Shown: in pieces, positions 25,540 through 35,082 of the stretch | How the letters are laid out: each line of letters starts with the position of its first letter | How positions within the stretch are numbered: the first letter of the stretch is position 1 | Assembly (NCBI GenBank): GCA_947447265.1 | Contig: CANFKC010000020.1 | Coordinates: 1-64,000, forward strand | Source of the DNA: Chitinophagaceae bacterium | Lineage (GTDB): Bacteria; Bacteroidota; Bacteroidia; Chitinophagales; Chitinophagaceae | Length of the DNA stretch: 64,000 nucleotides | Direction: 5' to 3' | Position numbers and translations under genes: made by a program | Notes under the pieces: model-generated | Database searches by the model: none | What the model saw: only the letters and a program-made list of their open reading frames with translations | Told to the model about the DNA's origin: nothing

Positions 25540-28356
25540 ATGCCAAAAAGGCTACTTGTTTTATTGTTTTCCGTTATATGTTCCATTTCCCTGCATGCGC
25601 AGGATGCTAAAAAGATTGGTATTATTAAAGGTAGGCTCATTAATGCAGATACAAAAATGCCATTTAATGAGGTGAGGGTGACACTGCCACAGCTGAACAC
25701 TTTTACAAATTCTGAAGGGACCGGCAACTTTGTTATCAGCGATGTGCCTTACGGTAGCCACACCATGGTAGTTGGCGGCGGTATTGCTAAGCGTGATACT
25801 ATTACTGTAACAATGGATAAAGAAGTTGTTGACCTTGGCGAAATAATGGTTAAACCCAGCGACCGCGATAATGGCGGCGAAAGCAGCGAGATACCAACAA
25901 TAGCTGTTGAAGAAAATAATAATCAGGATGAAGAAAATGCTTCGTCTTCTTCTGAAAGTTCATCAGGTTTCTACTCCGCTAATCACGATCCGTTTTTGAG
26001 GATAGCAGCGATTACTTTTGGTACCTACAGGTTTAAACCCAGAGGTTACGATAATGCTGATGTGCAGATAAACGGCGTACCAATGCAGGACCTTGAAACC
26101 GGTTTTTCTTCAGTGGGTCAGGTTGGTGGATTGAATGATGTATTGAAGGACAGGTCGCTTACTTATGGTCTTAAACCATCTGAATTTTCATTCGGTACTA
26201 CCAAGGGGTCAACACAAATCAATGCGACCGCGGCGGACCAGAGGAAAGGAACTACTATTAGTTATTATAATGGCAACCGCACTTTCAGGAATAGGGTAAT
26301 GGCTACTTATAATACAGGTGTTATGAAGAATGGCTGGGCGTTTTCAGTTTCCGGTTCCCGCAGGTGGGCTCAGGAAGGCTATGTGCCGGGTACATTCTAT
26401 GACGGATATTCTTATTATGCCGCAGTTAGCAAGCTCACTAAAAAGAGCCAGTTTAACCTGACCGCCTTCGGCGCGCCAACAAAAAGGGGTAAATCAGGTG
26501 CGGAACAGCAGGAAGCTTACGACCTTGCAGGTACACACTATTACAATTCTGACTGGGGTTACCAGGAAGGGAAAAAGCGTAATTCAAGGGTTTCAGATGC
26601 GAACCAACCGGTTATTATTGCCAATTATACGTACAAACCAACAGACAATTTGAGGTGGAATACTGCCGTAGCCTATGAATTTGGTAAGTACAAAAACTCC
26701 AGCATAGATTTTTATAATGGCTACAATCCTAGTCCGGTATACTATAGGAACCTACCAAGTTTCTATATCAATGGAGATAACACCCCAAACCAGTCGGAGT
26801 ACGATGCTGTAAAAGCACAGATTCAGGCTAATCCGGGTATGCTTCAGATAGATTGGAATCGTTTATACAGCAACAACTATGCAAATTTTGAAACTATAAA
26901 AGATGCTAATGGTATTGCGGGTAATAATGTTACTGGTCGTCGTTCAATCTATGCATTAAGCAATTTTGTGGATGATATGAAGAAATTTGTCTTCAATTCA
27001 AATATTGAAAAGGCTATTAATAACCATGTAACTGTTTACGGTGGGTTGCAATTCATTTCGCAGAAAGATGAATACTATAAAGAAATGATCGATCTTTTGG
27101 GTGGTGATTTCTTCCTTAATCAGAATCAGTTCGCGGTTCAAAGTTCGGTTAGTGTTGCAAATTATAACCAAAATGACCTTAACAAGCCAAATCAGGTGGT
27201 AAAGGTGGGCGATAAATATGGTTACGACTACATACTGAGGTCAAATCATGCGAATGCATGGGGACAGGGTGTTTTCATTTACAAGAAATTCGATTTCTTC
27301 GCAGCGGCTGATTTGGGAATGGTTTCTTTTAATAGGGAAGGTCTCACAAAGAATGGTCTTTTCCCTGATAACTCGTTCGGTAAAAGCGCGAATATCAACT
27401 TTACTACTTATAAGGTTAAAGGTGGTATGAACTATAAAATAGACAGGAAAAATGTTGTTTACGTGAATGCCTCTTACATGACCGACGCCCCAAGGGTAGA
27501 TTATACTTATATATCGGATAAAAGCAGAGATTTCTCTGTAAGCAATCCTACAACAGTAAAAACTAAAGCAGCAGAGTTTGGTATTTTACATAAATCAACT
27601 AAACTGAACGTAAGGCTTTCAGGTTATGTTACAGATGTAACTGACAATACTATTATTAAGAGATACTTTAACGATGATCCTGCCTTCAATACGTTTGTGA
27701 ACTACTTAATGCAGGGCGTAGCTACAAGGTCAATTGGTACAGAGTTTTGTGCTGCATACAAAATCAATTCTGAATTTACAGTTACCGGGTTAGCTGCCGT
27801 TGGCCAATCTTTCTATACCAACCGTCCGCAGGTTACAATTTATCAGGATAATGACCCAACTAAATCTGCGATATCACACCAGGTGTACATTAAGGACTAC
27901 TACATGGGCGTAGGACCACAATCAATATATTCTGCCGAACTTAACTACCACCCTCGTAACTACTGGCATGTAAACCTTGATTTCAACTATATTGATCGTA
28001 ATTATGTTGAAATTAACCCTGACAGGCGCACACAGGCAGCAGCGGACAGGGTAATTGAAGGCAGTGCCGACTGGAATAAGATATATGGTCAGGAAAAATT
28101 GCCAGCTGCATTTACAGTTAACCTCAGCGGAGGAAAGTCATTCGACGTATCGCATTGGTACAAGAAGCTACACCACAAAACTTTGCTTGCGTTTAACATG
28201 GGTATCGTTAACCTGCTGAACAATCAGGATATTAAAATTACCGGTTACGAGCAGTTGAGGTACGATTTTAACTATAAAAACGCTGATAAGTTCCCTAACA
28301 AATATAGCTATGCTTACGGTATCAATTACTTCGCCACAATTAGCTTAAAATTCTAA
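25540..28356 (+). CDS. TonB-dependent outer membrane receptor with carboxypeptidase-regulatory-like N-terminal domain
   Basis: 938 residues. Signal peptide (cleavage near LHAQD), a CarboxypepD_reg-like beta-sandwich domain at about 27-105, an acidic/serine-rich linker (EENNNQDEENASSSSESSS), a plug domain with GYDNADVQINGVPMQDLETG, and a 22-strand-type barrel ending in a terminal aromatic F. It should take up a substrate across the outer membrane using TonB energy. There is no SusD partner gene next to it; instead a DUF5689 lipoprotein follows at 28386, 30 bases downstream. Confidence 0.93.
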   Translation: MPKRLLVLLFSVICSISLHAQDAKKIGIIKGRLINADTKMPFNEVRVTLPQLNTFTNSEGTGNFVISDVPYGSHTMVVGGGIAKRDTITVTMDKEVVDLGEIMVKPSDRDNGGESSEIPTIAVEENNNQDEENASSSSESSSGFYSANHDPFLRIAAITFGTYRFKPRGYDNADVQINGVPMQDLETGFSSVGQVGGLNDVLKDRSLTYGLKPSEFSFGTTKGSTQINATAADQRKGTTISYYNGNRTFRNRVMATYNTGVMKNGWAFSVSGSRRWAQEGYVPGTFYDGYSYYAAVSKLTKKSQFNLTAFGAPTKRGKSGAEQQEAYDLAGTHYYNSDWGYQEGKKRNSRVSDANQPVIIANYTYKPTDNLRWNTAVAYEFGKYKNSSIDFYNGYNPSPVYYRNLPSFYINGDNTPNQSEYDAVKAQIQANPGMLQIDWNRLYSNNYANFETIKDANGIAGNNVTGRRSIYALSNFVDDMKKFVFNSNIEKAINNHVTVYGGLQFISQKDEYYKEMIDLLGGDFFLNQNQFAVQSSVSVANYNQNDLNKPNQVVKVGDKYGYDYILRSNHANAWGQGVFIYKKFDFFAAADLGMVSFNREGLTKNGLFPDNSFGKSANINFTTYKVKGGMNYKIDRKNVVYVNASYMTDAPRVDYTYISDKSRDFSVSNPTTVKTKAAEFGILHKSTKLNVRLSGYVTDVTDNTIIKRYFNDDPAFNTFVNYLMQGVATRSIGTEFCAAYKINSEFTVTGLAAVGQSFYTNRPQVTIYQDNDPTKSAISHQVYIKDYYMGVGPQSIYSAELNYHPRNYWHVNLDFNYIDRNYVEINPDRRTQAAADRVIEGSADWNKIYGQEKLPAAFTVNLSGGKSFDVSHWYKKLHHKTLLAFNMGIVNLLNNQDIKITGYEQLRYDFNYKNADKFPNKYSYAYGINYFATISLKF

Positions 28357-28385
28357 TCCTAAAAAAATACTACAAACAAATAAAT

Positions 28386-29213
28386 ATGAAATTTCTTCGT
28401 TTACCAATTTTGCTTTTGACTGCCAGTGTATTTTTTAATTCTTGTGTAAAACGGAATTTCGATACACCTCCTGATACTGTACATTATGACCCTAATTTGC
28501 CTGTACAGGCTACATTGAAACAGATTGTAACTATCGGTACAAATATGTCATCAGGTAAATCGCGTGTAATGGGCGACACTACCGTTTATGGAGTTGTTGT
28601 GGCCGATGATAAGTCCGGCAACTACTACAAACAAATCGTAATTGAAGATACATCGGGTGGTGGACTTGTATTATACTTGGACAAGAGCTATATCTATAAC
28701 GACTATCCTGTAGGCCGCAAAATTTATGTTAAGTTAAAAGGACTCACGCTGGCTAATTATAATGGTTTACCAGAAGTTGTCTATTCGGCCGATCAGGCGG
28801 GCAATACCGTTGCTATTCCTAGTGGTTTAGTGGGTAACTATATAGTAAAAGCATCCTATCCTAATACGACCGTAACTGCTAAGAATGTAACTATTGAGGA
28901 GATAAAGGGTAATCCGAATGCCTACCTTAATACGCTCATTACATTGTCTAACGTGCAGTTCGATGCAGCTTCGAGCAATGTATCTTATGCAGCACCAAGT
29001 GCTTCAGCATCGGCTACTAATCGCACCATAGAAAAATGTGACCATTCAGGCAGCGTTATCCTCAGGACAAGTGGATATTGCAGCTTCCAGCCTACAATTA
29101 CACCAAGTGGCAATGGCACTATCACGGCAATCTGCTCCATATATGGTGGAACCCTTCAGTTGATACTGAGAGATCCATCAGATGTTAAAATGGATGCCGC
29201 ACGTTGCCCGTAA
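28386..29213 (+). CDS. DUF5689-family lipoprotein
   Basis: 275 residues. A lipoprotein signal ends at FFNSC-V. The region around TIGTNMSSGKSRVMGDTTVYG to the C terminus resembles DUF5689, an OB-fold-like domain found in Bacteroidota next to or fused with extracellular EEP nucleases. It follows the TonB-dependent receptor by 30 bases, so it likely acts at the cell surface as its partner. Assignment to DUF5689 is from memory of the family. Confidence 0.75.
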   Translation: MKFLRLPILLLTASVFFNSCVKRNFDTPPDTVHYDPNLPVQATLKQIVTIGTNMSSGKSRVMGDTTVYGVVVADDKSGNYYKQIVIEDTSGGGLVLYLDKSYIYNDYPVGRKIYVKLKGLTLANYNGLPEVVYSADQAGNTVAIPSGLVGNYIVKASYPNTTVTAKNVTIEEIKGNPNAYLNTLITLSNVQFDAASSNVSYAAPSASASATNRTIEKCDHSGSVILRTSGYCSFQPTITPSGNGTITAICSIYGGTLQLILRDPSDVKMDAARCP

Positions 29214-29258
29214 TCGTTAAAAAAAACGTACGAATAATTTTTAATAGACATTTACCCT

Positions 29259-29266
29259 TAACTTTG
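29259..29266 (+). promoter_or_regulatory. -7 promoter element upstream of the T9SS protein at 29305
   Basis: TAACTTTG matches TAnnTTTG. It suggests the gene at 29305 has its own start in addition to read-through from the receptor. Confidence 0.5.
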
Positions 29267-29304
29267 CAGCTTCAAAAAATCATTTAACTTTCAAAACAAT
29301 AAAT

Positions 29305-30315
29305 ATGAAAAAAGTAGTTCTACTCTCCTTGTTAGTAGCATCATCTCTCGCTTCAAATGCGCAGTACAATCTGTCTGGTAGTTCACCTTACAGTCAGGAT
29401 TTTAATTCTATTGGTTCTGGTCTGCCAAGCGGCTGGAGTGTTTACAGTGGTTCAAGCGCAACTTCAATAGGTAGTCTTGAAACATTTAGCACATCAACAA
29501 GCTACGGCCGTTATAACGACACAACCTGCGGTACAAGTGATGTAGTGGGTGGTGGTTTCAAAAACTATCCTTCAGCTAATATGGCTGCTGCCGGTACTTC
29601 TTGTACTGCGCAGTCTACAATTTCTGACCGTGCAATGGGTGTTCGCCAGGTGTCTCCAACTAACGCATCACATCCTAATCTGGATTCAGGTGCTGCATTT
29701 GTTTTCAATATCGCTAATACTTCAGGTATCACTAACCTGGGTGTAGCTTTCAAATTACAGTCTTTAGATACATCTAGCCCACGTGTTACTACATGGAAGC
29801 TTCAGTACAAAATTGGTACTTCTGGCACATGGACTGATCAGTCTGTAACAGGTACAATGACAACCGGTGGCCATGTTTTTTCAAACAACAGCATTACAGC
29901 TAGCTTCGGTTCAGCTCTTGATAACAAGTCTTCTAACATTTGGTTCCGTATTGTAACTTTAGATTTCTCTTCAGGAACCGGTAATCGTCCAAGCACTGCT
30001 ATCGACGATTTCAGCCTTACATGGAGCGGTCGTGCAGCGGTTAACAATGTAACTGCAAATGCTACATTACCTTTCAGCGTAGCTGGTACTCCGTCATCAA
30101 GCAATGTTGCTTTCTCTTTCGATGCTGAAGATGCTGGTGATTTCTCTTTGATTATCACTGACCTTGCTGGTCGCAAAGTTTACACTCAGAACGTTGCTGC
30201 AGTTCGTGGCAACCAGACTGTAACTGCAAGTGGTCTTTCATTGGCTCCGGGCATGTACATTGCAAGGTTGAGCAATGGTGCTGCAGCTGGCGTTACTAAA
30301 GTTGTAATTCAATAA
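29305..30315 (+). CDS. T9SS type A sorted surface protein
   Basis: 336 residues. Signal peptide ending at SNAQY, a beta-sandwich region of choice-of-anchor type (QDFNSIGSGLPSGWSVYSG... near 28-50; IDDFSLTWSG near 235) and a C-terminal T9SS sorting domain with DLAGRKVYTQNV and GMYIARLSNG. Secreted through the outer membrane and attached to the surface. In related Bacteroidota such a beta-sandwich is often fused to an EEP nuclease; here it stands alone. Ends at a strong terminator. Confidence 0.85.
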   Translation: MKKVVLLSLLVASSLASNAQYNLSGSSPYSQDFNSIGSGLPSGWSVYSGSSATSIGSLETFSTSTSYGRYNDTTCGTSDVVGGGFKNYPSANMAAAGTSCTAQSTISDRAMGVRQVSPTNASHPNLDSGAAFVFNIANTSGITNLGVAFKLQSLDTSSPRVTTWKLQYKIGTSGTWTDQSVTGTMTTGGHVFSNNSITASFGSALDNKSSNIWFRIVTLDFSSGTGNRPSTAIDDFSLTWSGRAAVNNVTANATLPFSVAGTPSSSNVAFSFDAEDAGDFSLIITDLAGRKVYTQNVAAVRGNQTVTASGLSLAPGMYIARLSNGAAAGVTKVVIQ

Positions 30316-30329
30316 TATCTTATTTTCTT

Positions 30330-30366
30330 AAAAAAGCCTGTCAATTTTTAATTGACAGGCTTTTTT
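30330..30366 (+). terminator. Intrinsic terminator after the T9SS protein
   Basis: AAAAAAGCCTGTCAAT, short loop, ATTGACAGGCTTTTTT: a near-perfect stem followed by a T-run, 15 bases after the stop codon at 30315. Confidence 0.92.
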
Positions 30367-30420
30367 GCTTTAAAGTACAGGCATCTCAATTGGGTACTAT
30401 TAAAATCTGTTTGTGTTGCT

Positions 30421-30428
30421 TACATTTG
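30421..30428 (+). promoter_or_regulatory. -7 promoter element of the 30450 operon
   Basis: TACATTTG matches TAnnTTTG, 21 bases before the ATG at 30450. Together with the terminator just upstream it defines a separate transcription unit 30450-34908. Confidence 0.5.
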
Positions 30429-30449
30429 TGGTGATTCATAAACCTATTT

Positions 30450-31709
30450 ATGCGTAAGACTTTTCTTAATTTATTTACAATAAGCATCCTGGCAGGTACA
30501 AGTGTACTTTGTGGCAGTGCAGATGCTCAGGTTAAAATATTATTTGACGCCACTAAGGGCGAGATGGCTGGTAATGCCGATTGGGTAATAGATTACGATG
30601 TTGCCAATGTAGGCGTTGGTTCTACTGGCGCATATACCGCAGGTAGTGCATCAAAAAGTAATCCGCAACGTATACCGACTCCGGCGCAAAGCGGAATCAC
30701 GGCTTCAACGCCCGGTACTTATTGGTCAGGTGGCCTTTCCAGTTGGGGCGTTGACTGCGCTAAGAAGGGATATATTGTAGAGAGTTTGCCGTGGAATGGC
30801 CAGATTACCTATGGTAGCACCAGCAACGCGCAAGACCTTAGCAATTACAAAGTATTTGTAATTGACGAACCAAATCTTAAGTTTTCTGCTGCTGAAAAGA
30901 CGGCAATTATGCAGTTTGTGCGGAATGGTGGAGGCCTTTTTATGGTTGCCGACCACAATATCTCAGACCGTAACGGCGATGGATGGGATTCACCCCACAT
31001 CTGGAACGATTTCCTGAGCAACAACAGTGTACAGAATTATCCGTTTGGTATCTATTTCGATACTGTTGATTTTTCGCAGACCACAACAAATATTTCTGCT
31101 GCGTCTACCGATTCTATTATTCACGGGCCAATGGGTAATGTAACCAAGGCACAGTGGGCGGGTGGCACTACAATGACACTGAACCCATCTCTAAACTCAA
31201 CGGTAAAAGGCGTTATCTTTAAGACGGGTACTACGCCCGGCAATACTAACGCAATGGTCGCCTATTCCAGGTATGGTAGCGGTAAAGTTGCAGCCATGGG
31301 TGATAGTTCACCTACCGACGATGGCACGGGCAATCCTAGTTGCACCCTTTATGACGGTTATATTGCCGATGCTTCGGGCAACCATCAACTGTTGATCATG
31401 AACATAACCATCTGGCTCGCAGATACTGTTGTGAATACACACGTTGGGGTAGAGCAGGTTGCTGCTTCAGTTCCGGAAGTTGTTGTTGCACCTAATCCTG
31501 CAAAAGGTTCATTTAGCCTGGCGGCTTCTGGTACTGTTAATAATGCTGTTATCACAGTTACCAACATTTCTGGCGTAGTGGTAGCCCAGAAATCGGTAAG
31601 GGAATTAAATAAAGACGAACACATCACTTTTAACGTAGAGCCGGGTTTTTACATGGTAAAAACAGAGGGTGAAAACGTTAACCAGACTTTGAAGGTTGTA
31701 GTATATTAG
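30450..31709 (+). CDS. T9SS type A sorted protein with GATase-like (DUF4350-like) domain
   Basis: 419 residues. Signal peptide ending near ADAQV, then a domain starting ILFDATKGEMAG with a Rossmann-like/glutamine-amidotransferase-like pattern: YKVFVIDEPN, AIMQFVRNGGGLFMVADHN, and SRYGSGKVAAMGDSSPTDD. This pattern is seen in DUF4350 and related hydrolase-like proteins; catalytic chemistry is unknown. A T9SS type A sorting domain (VAPNPAKGSFSL ... PGFYMVKTEG) ends the protein. The next gene follows after 14 bases. Confidence 0.75.
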   Translation: MRKTFLNLFTISILAGTSVLCGSADAQVKILFDATKGEMAGNADWVIDYDVANVGVGSTGAYTAGSASKSNPQRIPTPAQSGITASTPGTYWSGGLSSWGVDCAKKGYIVESLPWNGQITYGSTSNAQDLSNYKVFVIDEPNLKFSAAEKTAIMQFVRNGGGLFMVADHNISDRNGDGWDSPHIWNDFLSNNSVQNYPFGIYFDTVDFSQTTTNISAASTDSIIHGPMGNVTKAQWAGGTTMTLNPSLNSTVKGVIFKTGTTPGNTNAMVAYSRYGSGKVAAMGDSSPTDDGTGNPSCTLYDGYIADASGNHQLLIMNITIWLADTVVNTHVGVEQVAASVPEVVVAPNPAKGSFSLAASGTVNNAVITVTNISGVVVAQKSVRELNKDEHITFNVEPGFYMVKTEGENVNQTLKVVVY

Positions 31710-31723
31710 TATAAACGAATTTT

Positions 31724-32728
31724 ATGACAAGACGTATTGTTACATCTTTAGCCATTTTGAGTGTATTGTTCGGAACGGCTGCCGCTGTATATGGTTGGGG
31801 AGTATGGGGGCATTGTAAAATAAACAGGGGCGCTATACTGGCCTTGCCGCGCGAAATGGGTTTGTTTTATTACAACCATGCTGATTTTATTACCGAAGAA
31901 TCGGTAGCTCCGGATATCCGTAAGTATACTATGGGCGACTCTACCGAATTTCCGCGTCATTATATTGATCTGGAAAATTATGGTTATACCAATGCAGCCG
32001 CAATGCCGAAAACAATTGAAGCTGCGCGTGCACGCTTTGGTAAAGACAGTGTGAACAGCAGCGGTACTTTGCCATGGACCATACAGGAAACAATGACAAA
32101 ACTTACTGCGGCAATGAAAGCGAAGAACAAAACTGAAATTTTGTTCCTTTCAGCTAACCTTGGCCACTACATTGCTGATGCGCACATGCCATTGCACACA
32201 ACAGTAAACCATGATGGTCAACTTACTGACCAACGTGGTATACACGCACTTTGGGAGTCGCAGATACCAGAGCAATTTGGTAAAAATTACAGCCTTTGGG
32301 CGGAAGCGCATTTCATAAAGAATGTTGAAAAAGAAACATGGGCCATTATTGACAGCAGTCATAAACTCATCACTCCTTTGTTGTATAACGACAAAAAAAT
32401 GCGCAAGGATAAGCCTACCGAAATGCTGTACAAAATTGGCATGAACGGCCAACCTGAAAAAAATAAGTATGGCCAGAAAATACACGCTTATGAGTATGCA
32501 CACGTATATAGCGAATTGTTGAACGGAATGGTCGAAGGCCAGATGAGGTCAGCAATATCGGCAACTGCCAGTTTCTGGTATACTGCATGGGTTAATGCCG
32601 GCAAACCAGACCTTACCGACCTTGATCCTAAATACCTGACTGACAGGAACGAAAAATTCTACAAAGAGGATATCGCTTTCTGGAAGAAAGGCAAGGTTAC
32701 CGGCTATAAAGTTGTTAACGAATACTAG
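31724..32728 (+). CDS. Exported zinc-dependent phospholipase C / S1-P1 nuclease superfamily protein
   Basis: 334 residues. The signal peptide would be cleaved to leave W25 as first residue, and N-terminal tryptophan followed by H30 (WGVWGH) is a hallmark of this trinuclear zinc superfamily, where the mature N terminus binds zinc. Further ligands fit: D64, H79, the pair H148-x3-D152-x5-H158, and H174-x3-E178. The final glutamate ligand is as in phospholipase C. So it is a periplasmic or secreted phosphodiesterase acting on phospholipid or single-stranded nucleic acid. The stop codon overlaps the next start by one base. Confidence 0.82.
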   Translation: MTRRIVTSLAILSVLFGTAAAVYGWGVWGHCKINRGAILALPREMGLFYYNHADFITEESVAPDIRKYTMGDSTEFPRHYIDLENYGYTNAAAMPKTIEAARARFGKDSVNSSGTLPWTIQETMTKLTAAMKAKNKTEILFLSANLGHYIADAHMPLHTTVNHDGQLTDQRGIHALWESQIPEQFGKNYSLWAEAHFIKNVEKETWAIIDSSHKLITPLLYNDKKMRKDKPTEMLYKIGMNGQPEKNKYGQKIHAYEYAHVYSELLNGMVEGQMRSAISATASFWYTAWVNAGKPDLTDLDPKYLTDRNEKFYKEDIAFWKKGKVTGYKVVNEY

Positions 32729-34908
32729 TGCGAACCAGTATTCGTAAATGGCCCTTTACAGCATTCCTGTTCTTGTTGTTATTGCACCAGGGTGCATTGT
32801 TCTCCCAAATAAATATTTCCGCAGGGCAAACTGCGGCTGCGCTGGCAAAAAAGCTGGCAGGGCAGGGTGTTGTTGTTACCAATCCTGTTTTACATTGCAG
32901 CAATTGGGCAAACGGTTTTTTTAATGTGGTCAATAGTAACCTTGGTCTGGATAGTGGCATAGTGTTAACTACAGGCAGGGCGGCATCGTCACCTGGTTTT
33001 TATGGGGTCAATGGCTACTCCAGTGGCCTGGCGAGTTTTGATAATGGCACACCCGGCGATTCCACGCTTACGTCCCTTGCTGGGCAAAGAACCTTGGATG
33101 CCTGCACGCTGGAATTTGATGTAATGCCTGCCGGCGATACTATCAGTATCGACTATGTGTTCAGCTCAGAAGAATATATGAGCGCCGTTTGCGGTCCTTA
33201 TAACGATGCCTTTGCATTTTTCATATCAGGTCCCGGCATAACAGGCAGCAAGAACATGGCTCTTGTGCCAGGCACTAATATTCCCGTCACCATCAACAGC
33301 ATTAATAATGGCATACCCGGCAGCACCGGCAATATCATCAATTGCACATCCATGGGCACTGGCTCACCATTCACTTCTTATTACAATGACAATTCCAACG
33401 GCAATACACTAACCCATAAAGGCCTGACCACAATTCTTAAGGCGATATACCCGGTTACGCCCTGTGGTAATTATCACCTTAAGATTGCAATAGCGGATGC
33501 CGGTAACGCGAAGTACGATTCTGGGGTCTTTCTGGAAGCGGGTAGCTTACAGTCAGAACACTATTCAGTAAATGCATTAAGACTGCCGGTAGGCGATACA
33601 TCTGCACCTATTTGTGTAAAGGGCTGCCTGCCAGGCAGGTTCCATATAAAGCGCACCAAGAACAGCAGCCTCCCCCAAACTATAAAGTTTGTTACGGCAG
33701 GTACCGCTGCCTACGGCATTGACTTTGCACCAATCGCGGATAGCATTATCATTCCCGCATTTACCAACTATGCCGACGTGGTTATTTACGGTATACCGAC
33801 CGCCCGCAATGGCGTAAAAGAATTAAAATTATTTCTGCTTTCACCCAATAACTGCGGCGCAATCAGCAGCATTATTGATAGTGCATCTATGTTGATATAC
33901 GACACTATAGCTATAGCGCTTACGCCTGCCGATACGGCTATATGTGGCGCTGATACCGTAAGGTTAAAAGTTTCTGGTGATGATATTTACAGCTACAACT
34001 GGCTGCCTGATGTGAATATATCTGGTAGCGCACTAAAGCAGCCATCGGTTTATCCGCAGGCAACAACGACTTACACAGTTACGGCATGGCTACCCGGTAC
34101 TTCCTGCCCGTTCAGAACGGCCGTGTCGACTTTAAATGTAAAACTCACTCCGCACATAGCGCTCGTCTCCGATACAGTAGTGTGCGGGCACAGTTCGTTT
34201 TATTTAAATCCGGTAATGCAGTTTGCGAATAGTAATTACAGCTATGCATGGATTGGCCCGGACGGTTATGCCAGTGCGTTGCAACAGCCATTTTTTAGCA
34301 ATGTTATTGGTTCTGACCGGGGCATATACAGGCTGAAAGTAACCAATGATACTAACGGCTGTAGCTCAACTGCAGCGGTAAATCTTGTAGTAACAGTAGT
34401 AGATACCCCTTCAGTTACATCGCCGGCTATCATTTGTCAGAATACCGGGCCGTCTGCTCTTTTTGCGCTTGGCGATAACTTGACATGGTATGACAGGTCG
34501 GGTGCTTTGCTGGGTGCCAATACGCCCGTAATACCTACCGATACGCTTGCAGCCTATACTTACTACGTTAGCAGCCGCATTGATAATTGTGAGAGCGGCA
34601 AGGTGGAATTGATAGCGGAGGTAAAGAAGTGTTGCGACGGTACCATTTATATTCCGAATGCCTTTACACCTAATGGCGATGGTCGTAACGACAAATTCAG
34701 ACCCGTAACGGACTATGGTTATTTTGTGAAGACCATGGGGGTTTACAACCGTTGGGGGCAGGTTGTTTATAGCGGCAACATGGGCTCATGGGACGGAAAT
34801 TTCGGTACCAATCCCGCGGATGCCGATACTTACTTTTACCGCATTATTTTCGGTTGCATACTGGGTGGCACCGTTGAAAGGGCGGGGGATGTAATACTGA
34901 TAAGGTAA
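32728..34908 (+). CDS. Choice-of-anchor L protein with T9SS type B (gliding-motility type) sorting domain
   Basis: 726 residues from a GTG that shares one base with the stop of the upstream gene, which supports translational coupling and the non-ATG start. Signal peptide (about 1-29), then a choice-of-anchor L domain (TAAALAKKLAGQGVVVTN, GLDSGIVLTTG, FVFSSEEY-like VFSSEEYMSAVCGP). Two PKD/Ig-like segments rich in cysteine pairs follow. The C terminus is the type B sorting domain IPNAFTPNGDGRNDKF ... YNRWGQVVYSG ... WDG. Surface-secreted adhesin-like protein. Confidence 0.87.
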   Translation: MRTSIRKWPFTAFLFLLLLHQGALFSQINISAGQTAAALAKKLAGQGVVVTNPVLHCSNWANGFFNVVNSNLGLDSGIVLTTGRAASSPGFYGVNGYSSGLASFDNGTPGDSTLTSLAGQRTLDACTLEFDVMPAGDTISIDYVFSSEEYMSAVCGPYNDAFAFFISGPGITGSKNMALVPGTNIPVTINSINNGIPGSTGNIINCTSMGTGSPFTSYYNDNSNGNTLTHKGLTTILKAIYPVTPCGNYHLKIAIADAGNAKYDSGVFLEAGSLQSEHYSVNALRLPVGDTSAPICVKGCLPGRFHIKRTKNSSLPQTIKFVTAGTAAYGIDFAPIADSIIIPAFTNYADVVIYGIPTARNGVKELKLFLLSPNNCGAISSIIDSASMLIYDTIAIALTPADTAICGADTVRLKVSGDDIYSYNWLPDVNISGSALKQPSVYPQATTTYTVTAWLPGTSCPFRTAVSTLNVKLTPHIALVSDTVVCGHSSFYLNPVMQFANSNYSYAWIGPDGYASALQQPFFSNVIGSDRGIYRLKVTNDTNGCSSTAAVNLVVTVVDTPSVTSPAIICQNTGPSALFALGDNLTWYDRSGALLGANTPVIPTDTLAAYTYYVSSRIDNCESGKVELIAEVKKCCDGTIYIPNAFTPNGDGRNDKFRPVTDYGYFVKTMGVYNRWGQVVYSGNMGSWDGNFGTNPADADTYFYRIIFGCILGGTVERAGDVILIR

Positions 34909-35082
34909 ATGGAGCTGGAAGAGATTCGAAAAGCGATATTAGAATAAGTGTAAATAGAAATTGTTCTGATTGGCGCGCGTCTTAAGTAGCTATTTAAAAG
35001 TGTAATTTGCTATATCTATGCGCATATCTAGCAAGAATTACCTTAATTTTGGTGGTTGTATTAAACGTAACTATACTCTAGT

